From Rhodoplanes serenus (GTDB taxonomy: Bacteria > Pseudomonadota > Alphaproteobacteria > Rhizobiales > Xanthobacteraceae), in contig CAMDFO010000024.1 in NCBI GenBank assembly GCA_945897515.1, forward strand, positions 1-60,375: a DNA stretch of 60,375 bases, given 5' to 3'. Of the stretch, positions 39,948 through 49,198 are shown in pieces. Numbering within the stretch: position 1 is the first letter of the stretch; each line of letters starts with the position of its first letter. Made by a program: the position numbers and the translations under genes. The notes under the pieces were generated by a model. The model was not told the origin of the DNA. It made no database searches and worked only from the letters and a program-made list of their open reading frames with translations.

Positions 39948-40994
39948 TCAGGTGAAGGTGAAAGCGTCGTGGTAGGCGCCCTGCACCATGCCGCCCGGGA
40001 CCGGGCCGCCGCCAGGCACATGCACCATGTCCCCTATCACCGCGACGGTCGCACCATGCAGGCCATGGCGCGGGATGCGCATCGGCGTCAGCGCCTCCCA
40101 GGAATCGGTCTTCGGGTCGTAGCCTTCGTTGGTGCCGAACACCCGGCCGGTGGCCTCGCCGCCGAACACCACGATCTTGCCGCCGATGTAGACCGCCGAC
40201 GGACCGCTGCGCGGCGTCGGCAGCGGCGCACGGAAGATCCAACCGTCGGTCTTCGGGTCATAGACGGCGTTGAGCCCGGTGTTGAAGTCGAAGGAATCCA
40301 TCCGGCCGGCGATGGCGTGGATTTTGCCATCGACCACGACGACGCCCATATGGTCGCGCTGGCCGACGAACGGCTGCGTGCCGGTCGAGCCGCGCATGCC
40401 GGCGAGGAACGTATATTTGTCGGTCGCAGGATCGTAGATCTCGTGCCACTCGACCGAGCGCACGTCGCGCCCGCCGAGCAGATGAATTTTTCCGTCCAGC
40501 ACGATCGCCGAGATCGCGCCGCGCGGCCGCGCCAGTCCGGCGATCGGCGCCCACTCGTCGGTCGTCGTGTCGTAGACGAAGCACTTGGAATGCGGGCAGC
40601 GGTTCTGCTCGATGAATCCTCCGAACGTGTAGATTTTGGGCCCGATCGAAACGCCGGCGACGTGATTGCACGGCAGCGGGAACGCCGCCTTCATCGACCA
40701 GGTCCCGGCCTTGGGATCGAACACCTGGTGAAAGCCGCCATCGACGCGGTGACGCGCATAGCCTGCGATCACATGAACCTTACCCATGCATTCGATGACG
40801 CCGTGCTCGCCGACCGGGATCGGCAGCCGCGGCTGCTCGACCCATCGGCCCGGATTGGCCGCAGGCGGCGCGACGCTGGTCAGGTAGCGCTGCTTCTCCA
40901 CGGTCGCCGGTATGGCCGTGATGGTGCGGTCGAATAGCCCCGCATACAGCGGATCGCTGGTTGCGGCTTCGGCGGTTGCGGGTGGTGGGGTCAT
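39948..40994 (-). CDS. Kelch-repeat beta-propeller protein
   Basis: This 348-aa protein has five to six kelch blades, each with a hydrophobic strand, GG and a Tyr/Trp pair: KIYTFGGFIEQNRCPHSK/CFVYDTTTDEWAPI, KIHLLGGRDVRSVEWHEIYD, KIHAIAGRMDSFDFNTG, KIVVFGGEATGRVFGTN/EGYDPKTDSWEAL. No signal peptide is present, so it is probably cytoplasmic, unlike the secreted NanM-type kelch proteins. Cys/His residues near CPHSKC are notable. It is 48 bp upstream of the FadH-like gene on the same strand. Function is unknown; isomerase/epimerase or scaffold roles are known for bacterial kelch proteins. Confidence 0.88.
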   Translation of the reverse strand: MTPPPATAEAATSDPLYAGLFDRTITAIPATVEKQRYLTSVAPPAANPGRWVEQPRLPIPVGEHGVIECMGKVHVIAGYARHRVDGGFHQVFDPKAGTWSMKAAFPLPCNHVAGVSIGPKIYTFGGFIEQNRCPHSKCFVYDTTTDEWAPIAGLARPRGAISAIVLDGKIHLLGGRDVRSVEWHEIYDPATDKYTFLAGMRGSTGTQPFVGQRDHMGVVVVDGKIHAIAGRMDSFDFNTGLNAVYDPKTDGWIFRAPLPTPRSGPSAVYIGGKIVVFGGEATGRVFGTNEGYDPKTDSWEALTPMRIPRHGLHGATVAVIGDMVHVPGGGPVPGGMVQGAYHDAFTFT

Positions 40995-41121
40995 GGCTTC
41001 ACTCCCAGAAATGCATTTGAGGTTTTATCGGTGCAGCGTCGCCCAAGCCACGCAGGATTGGAACCCCATCCTTCGACAGCCTGCGCGTCAACGTGACGCC
41101 TTGATGCGCCGGCCCGTGGCC

Positions 41122-42318
41122 TCAGGCCGCATTCCCGGCCCGTTGCGGAAAGCCGGAGATCGCGGTGTCCGGATAGAGCGCCTTGAGCCGCGGATAGACC
41201 TCGCGCGCAAACATCTTGATGCCGTGCACGGTGTCGTCGTGCTCCAGAAATCCGGCCTGGCCCATGATCAGAAGCTGACCGTAGCCGCCGACGTGATCGT
41301 AATGCTTGTTGATCTGGGCGAGCACCTGGTCGGGCGTGCCGGCGAACATGATGCCGGTTTCGACCGCGCTTTCGACCGTCATGCCGGCGCGCTTGCCGAA
41401 TGCGCTCAGCGGATTGTCTGCACCTCGCAGCATCTGTACGTTCGTGGCCACCGAGACATAGCCCGGCGGATTGGCGAAATGGGGCGGCACCTTGTTGGAG
41501 GTGACGTACCACAGCAGCTTCTCGGCGCCGGCCTTGGCACGCGCTTCGGTTTCGCCGACATAGATCAGCGCCGCATAGGCCAGCCGGTCGATCGGTACAT
41601 CCTGGCCGCGCCCCGCCTCACGCCACCCTTTGCGGTAGCCGTCGAAAACCTTTCGCGTGGCGTCGAAGCCGGTGAGAAACGTCGCCTGGATGAAACCGCG
41701 CGCGCCGACCGGTGCGGCGCCCCCCGGGCTGGTCGTGCTCACCCAGACCGGCGGATGCGGCTGCTGGATCGGCCGCGGCCAGATGTTGATGGCGCGGTGA
41801 TGGAAAAACCGGCCCTCGTGACTGAACGGGCCGTCGTGCGTGGTCCAGGTCTTCACGATCAGGTCGAGCGCTTCCCAGTGGCGCTCGTTCATCCGCACCG
41901 GATTGCTGTTGGCCGGCAGGATTTCATACGGCACGCCACGCACGAAGCCGGCCTCCAGCCGGCCATGCGACAGCACGTCGATCATCGCCATCTCCTCGGC
42001 GACGCGCACCGGCTGCCGGCGATTGGCGATCGGGTTGCCAAGAATGAGCAGGCGCGCCTTCTTGCTCAGGCGCGCCAGTGCCGCGAGCATGAGCGGCGCC
42101 GCCGGATCGACGCAGGTCGCGGTCTGATGATGCTCGTTGAGCATGATCTCCACGCCCTCGTCCTCGGCGATCAGCCATTCGTCGAGGTATCGGTCGTAAA
42201 GCGCCGCGCCCTTCTCCGGATCGTAGATGCGGTTGGGCAGCGAGACGCGGATCGACGGATAGCTGTCGGCGGGCGGCAGATACGGATACGCCGTCTCGCT
42301 GAAGTGCCAAGCTCTCAT
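41122..42318 (-). CDS. Luciferase-like (LLM) flavin-dependent monooxygenase
   Basis: This 398-aa TIM barrel starts at MRAWHFSETAYPYLPPADSY. LLM marks are EIMLNEHHQTATCVDPAAPL, LILGNPIANRRQPVRVAEEM, AMIDVLSHGRLEAGFVRGV and PHPPVWVSTTSPG. Enzymes of this fold use reduced FMN or F420; bacterial alkanal monooxygenase-like FMN use fits here. A C-terminal extension has FLEHDDTVHGIKMFAREV. It is 10 bp after the alpha/beta hydrolase gene. Together they could oxygenate and then hydrolyse a ring or ester. No flavin reductase gene is adjacent. Confidence 0.9.
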   Translation of the reverse strand: MRAWHFSETAYPYLPPADSYPSIRVSLPNRIYDPEKGAALYDRYLDEWLIAEDEGVEIMLNEHHQTATCVDPAAPLMLAALARLSKKARLLILGNPIANRRQPVRVAEEMAMIDVLSHGRLEAGFVRGVPYEILPANSNPVRMNERHWEALDLIVKTWTTHDGPFSHEGRFFHHRAINIWPRPIQQPHPPVWVSTTSPGGAAPVGARGFIQATFLTGFDATRKVFDGYRKGWREAGRGQDVPIDRLAYAALIYVGETEARAKAGAEKLLWYVTSNKVPPHFANPPGYVSVATNVQMLRGADNPLSAFGKRAGMTVESAVETGIMFAGTPDQVLAQINKHYDHVGGYGQLLIMGQAGFLEHDDTVHGIKMFAREVYPRLKALYPDTAISGFPQRAGNAA

Positions 42319-42328
42319 CGCCAAGCCC

Positions 42329-43129
42329 TCATGGCGCCCTCTCCAGGAATTCGAGCACGGCCTCCGCAAGCACCGCTGGCTGTTCCAGGTGCGGCGCGTG
42401 ACCGGCTTCGTCGATCGTCAGGGTGCGGGCCTTCGGCAGCAGCTTGGCGTAAGCCGCGAGATACTCCGCCGAGACGAAACCATCGCTCGCACCGCGCACG
42501 AACAGCGCCGGCATGTTCACGCGATGCAGGCGATGCTTGAGCTTCGGATTGTGCATCCACGGCTCCCAGGTCAGCAGCGCCAGCGTCTCGCGGTTGCGGA
42601 CCATGATCGTCACCTCGTCTTCCGACATGGTTCTTGGATCGAGCTTCATCCGTTCCGGATCGTGGCGCAGAAGCTTGTTCGCTTCCTCCTGCGGCATCGC
42701 AAAAATGTCGGGCAGATCGAGCTTGTCCGTTGGGCCGACCTTGATGCCGACAGGGCCGATCATTGCCAAACGGCGAACCCGTTCGGGAATTTTGGTGGCG
42801 ATCTCCGCGGCAATCCAGCCGCCGATCGAGCAGCCGACCAGATCGAATGAATCGACCCCGAGCGCGGCCAGCAACTCGAGATGGACATGCGCGATGTCGT
42901 CCATGCTGTCGAGCCAGTCCGGCAGGCCGGACCGTCCGAAGCCGGGATGCGAAGGCACGATCAGGCGGCGGTGCGCCGCGAACAGCGGGACGAATTCATC
43001 CTTCAGATTGAACCCCTGGCCGCTGTGCAGCCAGAGCAACGGGGCGCCCTCCCCAGCCTCGAACACTTCGAGGTCGATTCCGGCGATTTTGATTGTTGTT
43101 GTTTTCAAGCAGAACGTCTCCCTGCTCAT
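42329..43129 (-). CDS. Alpha/beta hydrolase
   Basis: This 266-aa hydrolase has an oxyanion loop LLWLHSGQGF (the HG variant HS-GQG), HPGFGRSGLPDW, the nucleophile elbow GCSIGGWIAAEI (Ser101), Asp in VRGASDGFVS and His in EAGHAPHLEQP. This resembles meta-cleavage-product and related C-C or ester hydrolases. It lies upstream of the LLM monooxygenase in the same operon and is divergent from the TRAP receptor gene. The substrate is not known. Confidence 0.9.
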   Translation of the reverse strand: MSRETFCLKTTTIKIAGIDLEVFEAGEGAPLLWLHSGQGFNLKDEFVPLFAAHRRLIVPSHPGFGRSGLPDWLDSMDDIAHVHLELLAALGVDSFDLVGCSIGGWIAAEIATKIPERVRRLAMIGPVGIKVGPTDKLDLPDIFAMPQEEANKLLRHDPERMKLDPRTMSEDEVTIMVRNRETLALLTWEPWMHNPKLKHRLHRVNMPALFVRGASDGFVSAEYLAAYAKLLPKARTLTIDEAGHAPHLEQPAVLAEAVLEFLERAP

Positions 43130-43217
43130 CGTTCAACGGCTTTCGGCGGTTTGTCAATTTCCGATCGCGGCGATAAGCTATGACGAAATGCAACAACTGG
43201 ACGGTGGGGAGGAGCGC
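43130..43217. promoter_or_regulatory. Divergent control region, hydrolase operon and TRAP operon
   Basis: 88 bp between head-to-head genes with a GGGGAGGAG ribosome site for the TRAP receptor at its right end. Shared promoters suggest the TRAP transporter and the hydrolase/LLM set are regulated together. No defined operator is seen. Confidence 0.4.
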
Positions 43218-44195
43218 ATGTCTCGCACGCATCTCGGTCTGATAGTGGCAGCGTCGTTAGGCTTGGCGTCGGGCGCGCAAGCCGCCGACATCCGTCTGCT
43301 GTCGAGTTGGGACAAGACCAATCCTGCGTTCGGCATGCTGGCCGAGCCGTTCGCCAAGGGCGTCGAGGCGGCGACCAAGGGCAACACCAAATTCATCATC
43401 AGCGGACCCGAGACGGTTCCGCCGTTCGAGCAGCTTCAGCCCGTCACCACCGGCGTATTCCAGATGCTGTTCACCCACGGCATCTATCACTACGGCACGA
43501 CCGGCCTCGCAGTCGGCATGGACGCGGTGCGCGGCAACGTCGAGGATCGGCGCAAGTCCGGCATGATCGATGCGCTGGACAAGCACTATCAGAAGCTCGG
43601 CCTCAAGGTCGTCGCCGTCGCGATCTCGGCGACCAAGGGCTATCACATGGTGCTGCGCGCGCCGGTCGGGGCGTCGGGCGATCTGCAAGGCAAAAAGATC
43701 CGCGGCACGCCGAGCTATCACACCGTGATCGGCATGCTGGGCGCCTCCCCGGTCGTGCTGCCGGGCGGCGAGGTCTATTCCGCGCTGGAGAAGGGCGTGG
43801 TGGACGGCGCGGCTTGGCCGGCCTCCGGTGTTCTCGGCATGCGATGGTACGAGGTTGCCAAGTTTATGCTGCGGCCGAGCTTCGGGCTCAGCCATTATCT
43901 GTTCCTGATGAACCTCAACGCCTGGAACCGCCTGACCGACGCCGAGCGCAACATCCTGCTGGCCGAAGGCCGCAAGGCGGAGGACACCTGGTTCAAGGAA
44001 TACGACCGCATGGTGGCCGAGGAAGAGGCCGAGCTGATCAAGCGCGGCATGCAGATCACCGAAATGGGAGCCACGCAGAGCGCCAAGGTTCAGGCTGCCT
44101 GGGCGGACGCGCAATGGGGCCTGGCCGAGAAGAAGAACGGCCAGGAGGCCAAGGACCTGCGTGCGCTGCTCAAGAGCAAGGGACTGACGGACTAG
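43218..44195 (+). CDS. dctP: TRAP transporter substrate-binding protein (DctP-type)
   Basis: This 325-aa protein begins SRTHLGLIVAASLGLASGAQ with cleavage near AQAAD. It then has IRLLSSWDKTNPAFGMLAEP, a TRAP receptor start. The DLQGKKIRGTPSYHTVIGML segment contains the conserved carboxylate-binding Arg, and ALEKGVVDGAAWPASGVLGM follows. It is first of a dctP-dctQ-dctM operon (34 bp to dctQ). The ligand is likely a carboxylate, possibly connected to the divergent hydrolase/LLM operon. Confidence 0.92.
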   Translation: MSRTHLGLIVAASLGLASGAQAADIRLLSSWDKTNPAFGMLAEPFAKGVEAATKGNTKFIISGPETVPPFEQLQPVTTGVFQMLFTHGIYHYGTTGLAVGMDAVRGNVEDRRKSGMIDALDKHYQKLGLKVVAVAISATKGYHMVLRAPVGASGDLQGKKIRGTPSYHTVIGMLGASPVVLPGGEVYSALEKGVVDGAAWPASGVLGMRWYEVAKFMLRPSFGLSHYLFLMNLNAWNRLTDAERNILLAEGRKAEDTWFKEYDRMVAEEEAELIKRGMQITEMGATQSAKVQAAWADAQWGLAEKKNGQEAKDLRALLKSKGLTD

Positions 44196-44229
44196 AACGC
44201 CAGCGGGCACCGGGCACGACAGGCCCGCC

Positions 44230-44745
44230 ATGCGTCTATTCTGGCGGAAGCTTGCGGATCTTCATGACGCGATAACATCCGCGAGCTTTGCCGGCGCGGC
44301 GGCCGTGCTGGGCGCCATCGCCTTCTCGTTCTGCTACGAGGTGGCGGCGCGTTATGCATTCGACGCGCCGACGAGCTGGGCCAACGCCTTCGTCTCCTAC
44401 CTGCTGTGCGCCGCGATTTTTCTGGCGGTGCCCGAGCTGACGCGGCGGCGCGCGCATGTCGCCATCAACCTGCTGGTCGACCGGCTGTCTCCAAAATCGG
44501 CCCTGCAGCTCAATCGCGTGATCCGTGCATCCGGCGCCACGGCGTGTCTGCTCGCCACCTGGATCAGCGGCAACGCCACATTCGATCAGTTCGCGCTGGG
44601 CATCGACACGATCTCGACCTATCCGATTCCGAAATGGTGGGTGTCGATCTTTATTCCTTACGGAATGCTCAGCTCCGGCATCTACTTTCTCCGCGATCTG
44701 CTGAGCGATGACGCGAACGCCGGCCCCGTGAGCATCGCGCCATGA
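44230..44745 (+). CDS. dctQ: TRAP transporter small permease (DctQ)
   Basis: This 171-aa protein has four membrane segments, including ASFAGAAAVLGAIAFSFCYE, VSYLLCAAIFLAVPEL and WWVSIFIPYGMLSSGIYFL. The DctQ mark RRRAHVAINLLVDRL (a charged loop with His/Arg) is present. Its stop overlaps the dctM start by 4 bp (ATGA). Confidence 0.9.
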   Translation: MRLFWRKLADLHDAITSASFAGAAAVLGAIAFSFCYEVAARYAFDAPTSWANAFVSYLLCAAIFLAVPELTRRRAHVAINLLVDRLSPKSALQLNRVIRASGATACLLATWISGNATFDQFALGIDTISTYPIPKWWVSIFIPYGMLSSGIYFLRDLLSDDANAGPVSIAP

Positions 44746-46058
44746 CATGGTGGATGGCACTGTCGGGTGGAATTGGGCTCCTCCTCGGGCTGTTGTTTCT
44801 CGGCATCCCGGTGTTCGTCGCGTTTCTCATTCTCAACATTGCCGGCATTCTCGTGCTGATGGGACCGGCCGGCTTCGGGCTGTTTGCCAACAGCATCTAC
44901 ACCACCGCGACCACGACCGCGCTCGCGACCGTGCCTTTGTTCATCGTGATGGGCGAGATCCTGTTCCGCTCCGGCGCGATGGAAGCAGTGTTCGACTCGC
45001 TCGACCGGCTGGTCGGGCGGATTCGCGGCCGGCAGTACATTCTATGCATCCTGCTATCGGCGATCCTCGGCGCGCTGTCGGGCGCCGCGATGGCGGTGGC
45101 GGGTCTGCTCGGGCGCTCGCTGTTCCCGGAGATGCGGCGGCGCGGCTACGACACCAGGCTGTCGGCCGGCACGATCCTGGGCGGCGCATGTCTCGATCCG
45201 ATCATCCCGCCCAGCGTACTCGCCATTCTGATCGCGACGCTGGCGGAGATTTCGACCGCCGGTCTGCTGATTGCCGGCATCATCCCCGGCCTGCTGCTGA
45301 TGTGCCTGTTTCTGATCTACGTCATGTATCGGGTGTGGCGCGATCCGTCGCTCGCGCCCGACGTGACGTTGGACATGGATGACGCAAAGCCCAAGACCAG
45401 CGCGACCGTCGCCGTGCTTCGCATTCTGCCCTGCGCGTTCGTGTTCTTCATGGTCATGGGGCTGATCATGTTCGGCGTCGCCACGCCGACCGAAGCGGCC
45501 GCCACCGGCGTGTTCGGCGCGATGATCGTCGCTGTCATCTATCGCAAGTTCTCCTGGCAGATGCTCGTGCAATCGCTTACCACCGCCGCGACGGTGTCGG
45601 CGCTGCTGCTGGTCATCATGTGCTGCGCGGTCATGTTCAGCCAATTGATGACCTTCACCGGCGCAACACGGGCGGTCGCCGAAGTGGTCGCGCATCTCGA
45701 CATGCCCGCCATTGTCATGCTGCTCGCCATGATGGCGCTGCCGTTCGTGCTGTTCATGTTTCTCGACCAGCTCGCGCTGATGCTGGTGCTGATCCCGATC
45801 TATCAGCCGCTGCTCAAGCTCTACGCCTTCGATCCGATCTGGTTCTGGACGCTGTTCCTGATCGTCGCGACCGTGGGCGGTCTGACGCCGCCGTTCGGCT
45901 ATGTGCTGTTCGCGCTCAAAAGCGCGGCGCCCGACTTGCCCACGACGGAAATCTATCGCGCGTCCTGGCCATTCGTCTGGCTGATCGTGCTCGGCCTGGG
46001 GATCCTGATTATTTTTCCGGACTTGGTGACGTTCCTGCCGAATCTCGCCCGTCAGTAG
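44742..46058 (+). CDS. dctM: TRAP transporter large permease (DctM)
   Basis: This 438-aa permease has about 12 membrane segments. It includes LGIPVFVAFLILNIAGILVL, the ALSGAAMAVAGLLGRSLFPE and GGACLDPIIPPSVLAILIAT motifs, and VATPTEAAATGVFGAMIVAV, all typical of DctM/SiaM. It carries the sodium-coupled transport pathway. Its 3' end overlaps the convergent flavoprotein gene by 50 bp, an unusually long antisense overlap. Confidence 0.93.
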   Translation: MTWWMALSGGIGLLLGLLFLGIPVFVAFLILNIAGILVLMGPAGFGLFANSIYTTATTTALATVPLFIVMGEILFRSGAMEAVFDSLDRLVGRIRGRQYILCILLSAILGALSGAAMAVAGLLGRSLFPEMRRRGYDTRLSAGTILGGACLDPIIPPSVLAILIATLAEISTAGLLIAGIIPGLLLMCLFLIYVMYRVWRDPSLAPDVTLDMDDAKPKTSATVAVLRILPCAFVFFMVMGLIMFGVATPTEAAATGVFGAMIVAVIYRKFSWQMLVQSLTTAATVSALLLVIMCCAVMFSQLMTFTGATRAVAEVVAHLDMPAIVMLLAMMALPFVLFMFLDQLALMLVLIPIYQPLLKLYAFDPIWFWTLFLIVATVGGLTPPFGYVLFALKSAAPDLPTTEIYRASWPFVWLIVLGLGILIIFPDLVTFLPNLARQ

Positions 46059-47760
46059 TGACGGCAGTCGACGCCGCAAGATCACAGGCGGCGATATAGC
46101 CGAAGGTCAATGCCGGCCCGAGGTTCGTACCGCCGCTCATGTATTCGCCGCTCATGATATGCGACATGTCGTTGCCCACCGCGTAGAGCCCGGCGATGGG
46201 TTGGCCAGCGGCGTCGAGAACACGCGCATGCTCGTCGGTCTTGAGCCCGGCAAAGGTGCCGAGATCGCCCGCATAGATTTTCACGGCATAGAACGGCGCC
46301 ACCTCGATCGGCGCGACGCACGGGTTCGGCTTGTGCAGGGCGTCGCCGTTATAGCGGTTGTACGAATTACCGCCCCGGTTGAATTCCGGATCGTTGCCTA
46401 GCCGGGCGTGCTTGTTGAACTCTTCGACCGTGTGCAGAAAACCTTCCGCTTCGATCCCGGCCTGTTGCGCGAGTTCGGCAAGCGTGTTGCCGCGCATGAG
46501 ATATCCCGACCGCACATGGTGAAACATCGGAACCGGCGCGGGCTTCACACAACCGATGCCGTAGCGCCGAATGGTGCGGTGATCGGCGATCAGGAAGCAT
46601 TCCGGGGGCGGGTCATTCGCCGACGCCTTCACCAGGCCGCGGACGAAGTCGTGATACGAATCGGATTCATTGACGAAGCGCCTGCCCCGCCGCGTCACCG
46701 CGATGAAGCCCGGTTTCTGCCGGTCGATCAGATGCGGGAACGGCACCGGCTTGCCGCCACGCTGCGGCACCAGTGACACCGGCGCCCAGGACGCCGCATC
46801 CGAAAGATCGCTGTTGAACACGGCGCCGATCCGTTCGGCCATGCGAATACCATCGCCGGTGTTTGAATTGACGGTCGCGGACTTGTGCTCGTGACCGGTC
46901 GGCGCGTGCGACATCACCTCTTTCCGGCGCGCGACATCATGGGGGAAGCCGCCGGCGGCCAGCACCACGCCCCTGCGTGCGTGCAACGTTCCCGTTGTAC
47001 CGTCGGCGCGCTCATACTTTACGCCGCTCACCCGGCCGTTCTCGAGGATCAGATCCCGGACATCCACCGAGGTGCGGATTTCCACGCCCTTTCCAAATGC
47101 AATCGTCGCGAGCCGCGCGATCAGCGCATTGCCGTTACCCAAATCCATCGACCGGCCGCGAGTCAGCACGTCCCGGACGTGACGGAGCAACCGCCGCGTC
47201 ACCACCTTGAACGACTCAAACGACCGGAACACATTGATGAAGTGCTTCAGGTCCGGCCCCGGCCGGATCATGATGCCGAGCAGCGTCAATTCCTTGAGCG
47301 GCGGCCGCAGCCGCGCGACTTCCTTTCCCAGGGCGCGCGCATCGAACGGCGCGGCGTAGATGACGCGGCCGCCCCGCGAGGCGCCCGGCACGTCGGGGTG
47401 ATAGTCCGGCCGGTCGGGCTGCACGGTGAACGGCAGGCCGGCCTGCTGCTCCAGGAACGTCACCATCTCGGGCGCCTTGTCGAGAAAGGCATCGACGCGC
47501 GCCGCGTCGAACCGGTTGCCCGCCGAATGCTGAAAGTAGCTCCGCGCGGCCTCCCGGCTGTCCGACAGGCCGGCACGCTTCGCGACCGGATTACACGGAA
47601 TCCAGGTGCCACCGCCGGAAATTGCCGAGGTCCCGCCATAGACCGGCGCCTTCTCCAGAACGACGACCGTCAAACCCTTCAGCGCCGCCGTGACTGCGGT
47701 TCCCAGGCCTCCAGCTCCGCTGCCGACAACGATGACGTCGCAGATATTTTCATCCGCCAC
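46009..47760 (-). CDS. FAD-dependent oxidoreductase, 3-ketosteroid-dehydrogenase-like
   Basis: This 583-aa flavoprotein of the fumarate reductase/KstD superfamily has the FAD motif VIVVGSGAGGLGTAVTAALK, APVYGGTSAISGGGTWIPCN, RGVVLAAGGFPHDVARRKEV, YHDFVRGLVKASAND and the C-terminal GEYMSGGTNLGPALTFGYIA. It resembles 3-ketosteroid delta1-dehydrogenases and related desaturases that oxidise C-C bonds next to a carbonyl. The C-terminal 16 codons lie antisense to dctM; the frame could end functionally earlier. It is 9 bp downstream of the second flavoprotein gene. Confidence 0.88.
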   Translation of the reverse strand: MADENICDVIVVGSGAGGLGTAVTAALKGLTVVVLEKAPVYGGTSAISGGGTWIPCNPVAKRAGLSDSREAARSYFQHSAGNRFDAARVDAFLDKAPEMVTFLEQQAGLPFTVQPDRPDYHPDVPGASRGGRVIYAAPFDARALGKEVARLRPPLKELTLLGIMIRPGPDLKHFINVFRSFESFKVVTRRLLRHVRDVLTRGRSMDLGNGNALIARLATIAFGKGVEIRTSVDVRDLILENGRVSGVKYERADGTTGTLHARRGVVLAAGGFPHDVARRKEVMSHAPTGHEHKSATVNSNTGDGIRMAERIGAVFNSDLSDAASWAPVSLVPQRGGKPVPFPHLIDRQKPGFIAVTRRGRRFVNESDSYHDFVRGLVKASANDPPPECFLIADHRTIRRYGIGCVKPAPVPMFHHVRSGYLMRGNTLAELAQQAGIEAEGFLHTVEEFNKHARLGNDPEFNRGGNSYNRYNGDALHKPNPCVAPIEVAPFYAVKIYAGDLGTFAGLKTDEHARVLDAAGQPIAGLYAVGNDMSHIMSGEYMSGGTNLGPALTFGYIAACDLAASTAVTTDGRDSAGTSPSPEK

Positions 47761-47769
47761 TGCAGTTCC

Positions 47770-49197
47770 TCAATTCACCGGCTTGCCCGCCGCCGTGGCG
47801 ATGAAGTGCGCGGCCAGCCGTCCCAGCGTGAAGGCCTTGATGAGGCCACCGATATAGCCGACGTGCGGGCCGCCCTCCAGCCCGCCGGACGCCGAGCCAA
47901 TCGCGAACAGGCCTTCGATCGGATGGCCGTCGCGATGAACCACTCGGGCATTCGGATCGATCAGCGGCCCGCCCATCGTGTAGGTGATGCCGGTGCACAT
48001 CGGCACCGCATAGAACGGCGGCTTTACGATCAGCATCGGCTTGTATTGGTCGGAGCTGCGTGGAATGGCAAGCGAGCCGAGTGTGCCCCGCGCCAGCGCA
48101 TCGTTGTGCTGCGCCACCGTGTCCGACAGCGCGTCCACCGGCAAACCGGCCGCGGCCGCGAGTTCCTTGACCGTGCCGGCCTTGTAGATCGTCGCGCCCA
48201 CCATCTCGATGGTCGGATTGGGCGCCGGCGGCGAAATCTTGTCGGCCGCGGGGCCGGTCCAGATCGCCTCGTCGAAAATCACCGTGGCGTCGAGCGGGTT
48301 GGCGCGCTTCGCCATCGTGTTGGCGAGATAGATCGGCCCCAGACCTTCATCGACAAAGCGCCTGCCGTCCTCCGCGACGACCACACCCGAGATCGTCATG
48401 GAATCGAGATAGGGATGCGGCCACAGCAGATCGTTGGTGAAGGCGTCGCGCGCCAGCGGATGGCCATAGAACCCCTCCATGCCGACAAGCCTGGCGCCCA
48501 CCGCTTCGGCCATCAGCAATCCGTCGCCGCGTCCGGTGCGGGCGTTGCGCTGCATCACCTTGTCGGCCTGCGGCGACACGAAGCGCTTCACCAGTTCCGG
48601 ATTGGCCTGGAAGCCGCCGTCGGCGAGCGCAACCGCCCGGCCGCGCAGTTGCGAGCGCTTGCCGTTGCTCTCCACCTCGACGCCGACGCACTTGCCGTCC
48701 TCCATAATAAGGCGGACGCCGCATGTCTTCATCCGGATTTCGCCACCATGCTTGAGCGTAGCTTCGGTCAGGCGACGCACGATCGCGTCCGGGCCGCGGC
48801 CTTTCCAGTCGAGCCCGGGCTGGCCACGCCGCGGCGGCGCCATGACCCATTGGCGCCCAGGATGGTTGCCGAGCCGGATGAACTGCGCGCCGTGGCCGCG
48901 CACCCAGGCGATCGCCTTCGGCGCTTCCGCAGTGAACGCTTCGGTGAAGGCGCGATCCGGCAGGCCGTCGGTGAGCCGCTCGATCAGTGCAATCAGGTAG
49001 TCCTGCTTGGCTGCTGGATCGTCCATGCCCATGTGCAGCATGCCGCCGGAGTAGCGCGAGTTGCAGGGATAATCCGGGCCCTCCCCCTGTTCCACGACAA
49101 TCGACTTGAGGCCGAGCTCGCCCGAGCGCGCCGCAAGCGTCAGCCCCGCGAAGCCAGCGCCGACGATGATGATGTCTGCATCCATGACAAGGTCCAT
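47770..49197 (-). CDS. FAD-dependent oxidoreductase, tricarballylate/fumarate-reductase-like
   Basis: This 475-aa protein has DADIIIVGAGFAGLTLAARS (FAD binding), CNSRYSGGMLHMGMDDP, GRAVALADGGFQANPELVKR, RNARTGRGDGLLMAEAVGA and a C-terminal GSASGGLEGGPHVGYIGGLI. It is most like TcuA-type tricarballylate dehydrogenases and KstD relatives. The start could be 49197 or 49185. The start sits 2 bp after the stop of the upstream small membrane-protein gene. Paired with a second flavoprotein (46009-47760), it could form a two-step oxidation of an imported tricarboxylate or cyclic acid. Confidence 0.87.
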   Translation of the reverse strand: MDLVMDADIIIVGAGFAGLTLAARSGELGLKSIVVEQGEGPDYPCNSRYSGGMLHMGMDDPAAKQDYLIALIERLTDGLPDRAFTEAFTAEAPKAIAWVRGHGAQFIRLGNHPGRQWVMAPPRRGQPGLDWKGRGPDAIVRRLTEATLKHGGEIRMKTCGVRLIMEDGKCVGVEVESNGKRSQLRGRAVALADGGFQANPELVKRFVSPQADKVMQRNARTGRGDGLLMAEAVGARLVGMEGFYGHPLARDAFTNDLLWPHPYLDSMTISGVVVAEDGRRFVDEGLGPIYLANTMAKRANPLDATVIFDEAIWTGPAADKISPPAPNPTIEMVGATIYKAGTVKELAAAAGLPVDALSDTVAQHNDALARGTLGSLAIPRSSDQYKPMLIVKPPFYAVPMCTGITYTMGGPLIDPNARVVHRDGHPIEGLFAIGSASGGLEGGPHVGYIGGLIKAFTLGRLAAHFIATAAGKPVN

Positions 49198-49198
49198 C

